Below are positions 25,855-25,859 of a DNA stretch of 25,859 bases, piece by piece; the stretch's first letter is position 1; the number at the start of each line of letters is the position of its first letter. The translations under genes were made by a program, and so were the position numbers. Source of the stretch: Eubacterium sp. Lineage in GTDB: Bacteria > Bacillota > Clostridia > Oscillospirales > Acutalibacteraceae. The stretch lies in contig JAIDJS010000214.1 in assembly GCA_029052085.1 (NCBI GenBank), positions 1-25,859 on the forward strand. The letters are read 5' to 3'. The notes beneath the pieces were generated by a model that saw only the letters and a list, made by a program, of their open reading frames with translations, did not search any database and was not told the DNA's origin.

Positions 25855-25859
25855 AAAAC

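Overview
The window looks like a chromosomal segment of an AT-rich, low-GC Gram-positive bacterium, most likely a gut Clostridia (Oscillospiraceae/Ruminococcaceae-like). This is inferred from the AT-rich base composition, strong AGGAG/AGGGG ribosome sites, occasional GTG/TTG starts, a FemAB peptidoglycan-bridge enzyme, Firmicutes-type TopA/DprA/TrmFO proteins and the rnc-smc-ftsY gene order. No RNA gene, transposon, integrase, phage gene or CRISPR array was seen. The longest non-coding stretches are about 200 bp (8125-8322), 175 bp (3039-3212) and 140 bp (6959-7095), and each holds promoter and/or terminator signals.

Region 1 (1-4070), carbohydrate module. On the minus strand a GH4 NAD/metal-dependent glycosidase is followed by a GxGYxYP-family lipoprotein that runs off the left edge. 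An AraC-family regulator is divergent from them. The intergenic region holds two strong palindromes, one over each predicted promoter. A 28-bp perfect palindrome ends the regulator gene and can act as a terminator on both strands.

Region 2 (4176-8270), cell-envelope sensing and building. An OmpR-type response regulator, a two-TM histidine kinase and a membrane-anchored protein of unknown function form a tight minus-strand operon. Just upstream is a FemX-type peptidoglycan-bridge aminoacyltransferase. The regulator operon and the femX-like gene share an identical 16-bp sequence at the same place in their promoters, which suggests that the two-component system controls both.

Region 3 (8293-25854), housekeeping operon. 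Fifteen minus-strand genes are packed with overlaps or gaps of at most about 35 bp. In transcription order they are: SpoU/TrmH rRNA methyltransferase, dprA, topA, trmFO, plsX, rnc, Elp3-like radical SAM, smc, ftsY, rdgB, yhbY, nadD, yqeK, rsfS and leuS. Their functions are RNA modification and processing, DNA topology and chromosome compaction, phospholipid initiation, membrane targeting, nucleotide-pool cleaning, NAD synthesis, ribosome assembly and silencing, and tRNA charging. No internal terminator or promoter was recognised, so the promoter probably lies to the right of the window. The operon ends at a GNRA-loop hairpin after leuS.

No clearly new defence or mobile system is present. The most interesting signals are regulatory: the two promoter palindromes in region 1 and the shared box in region 2. 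Also of interest are the unclassified GH4 metal-site motif and the uncharacterised third gene of the kinase operon.
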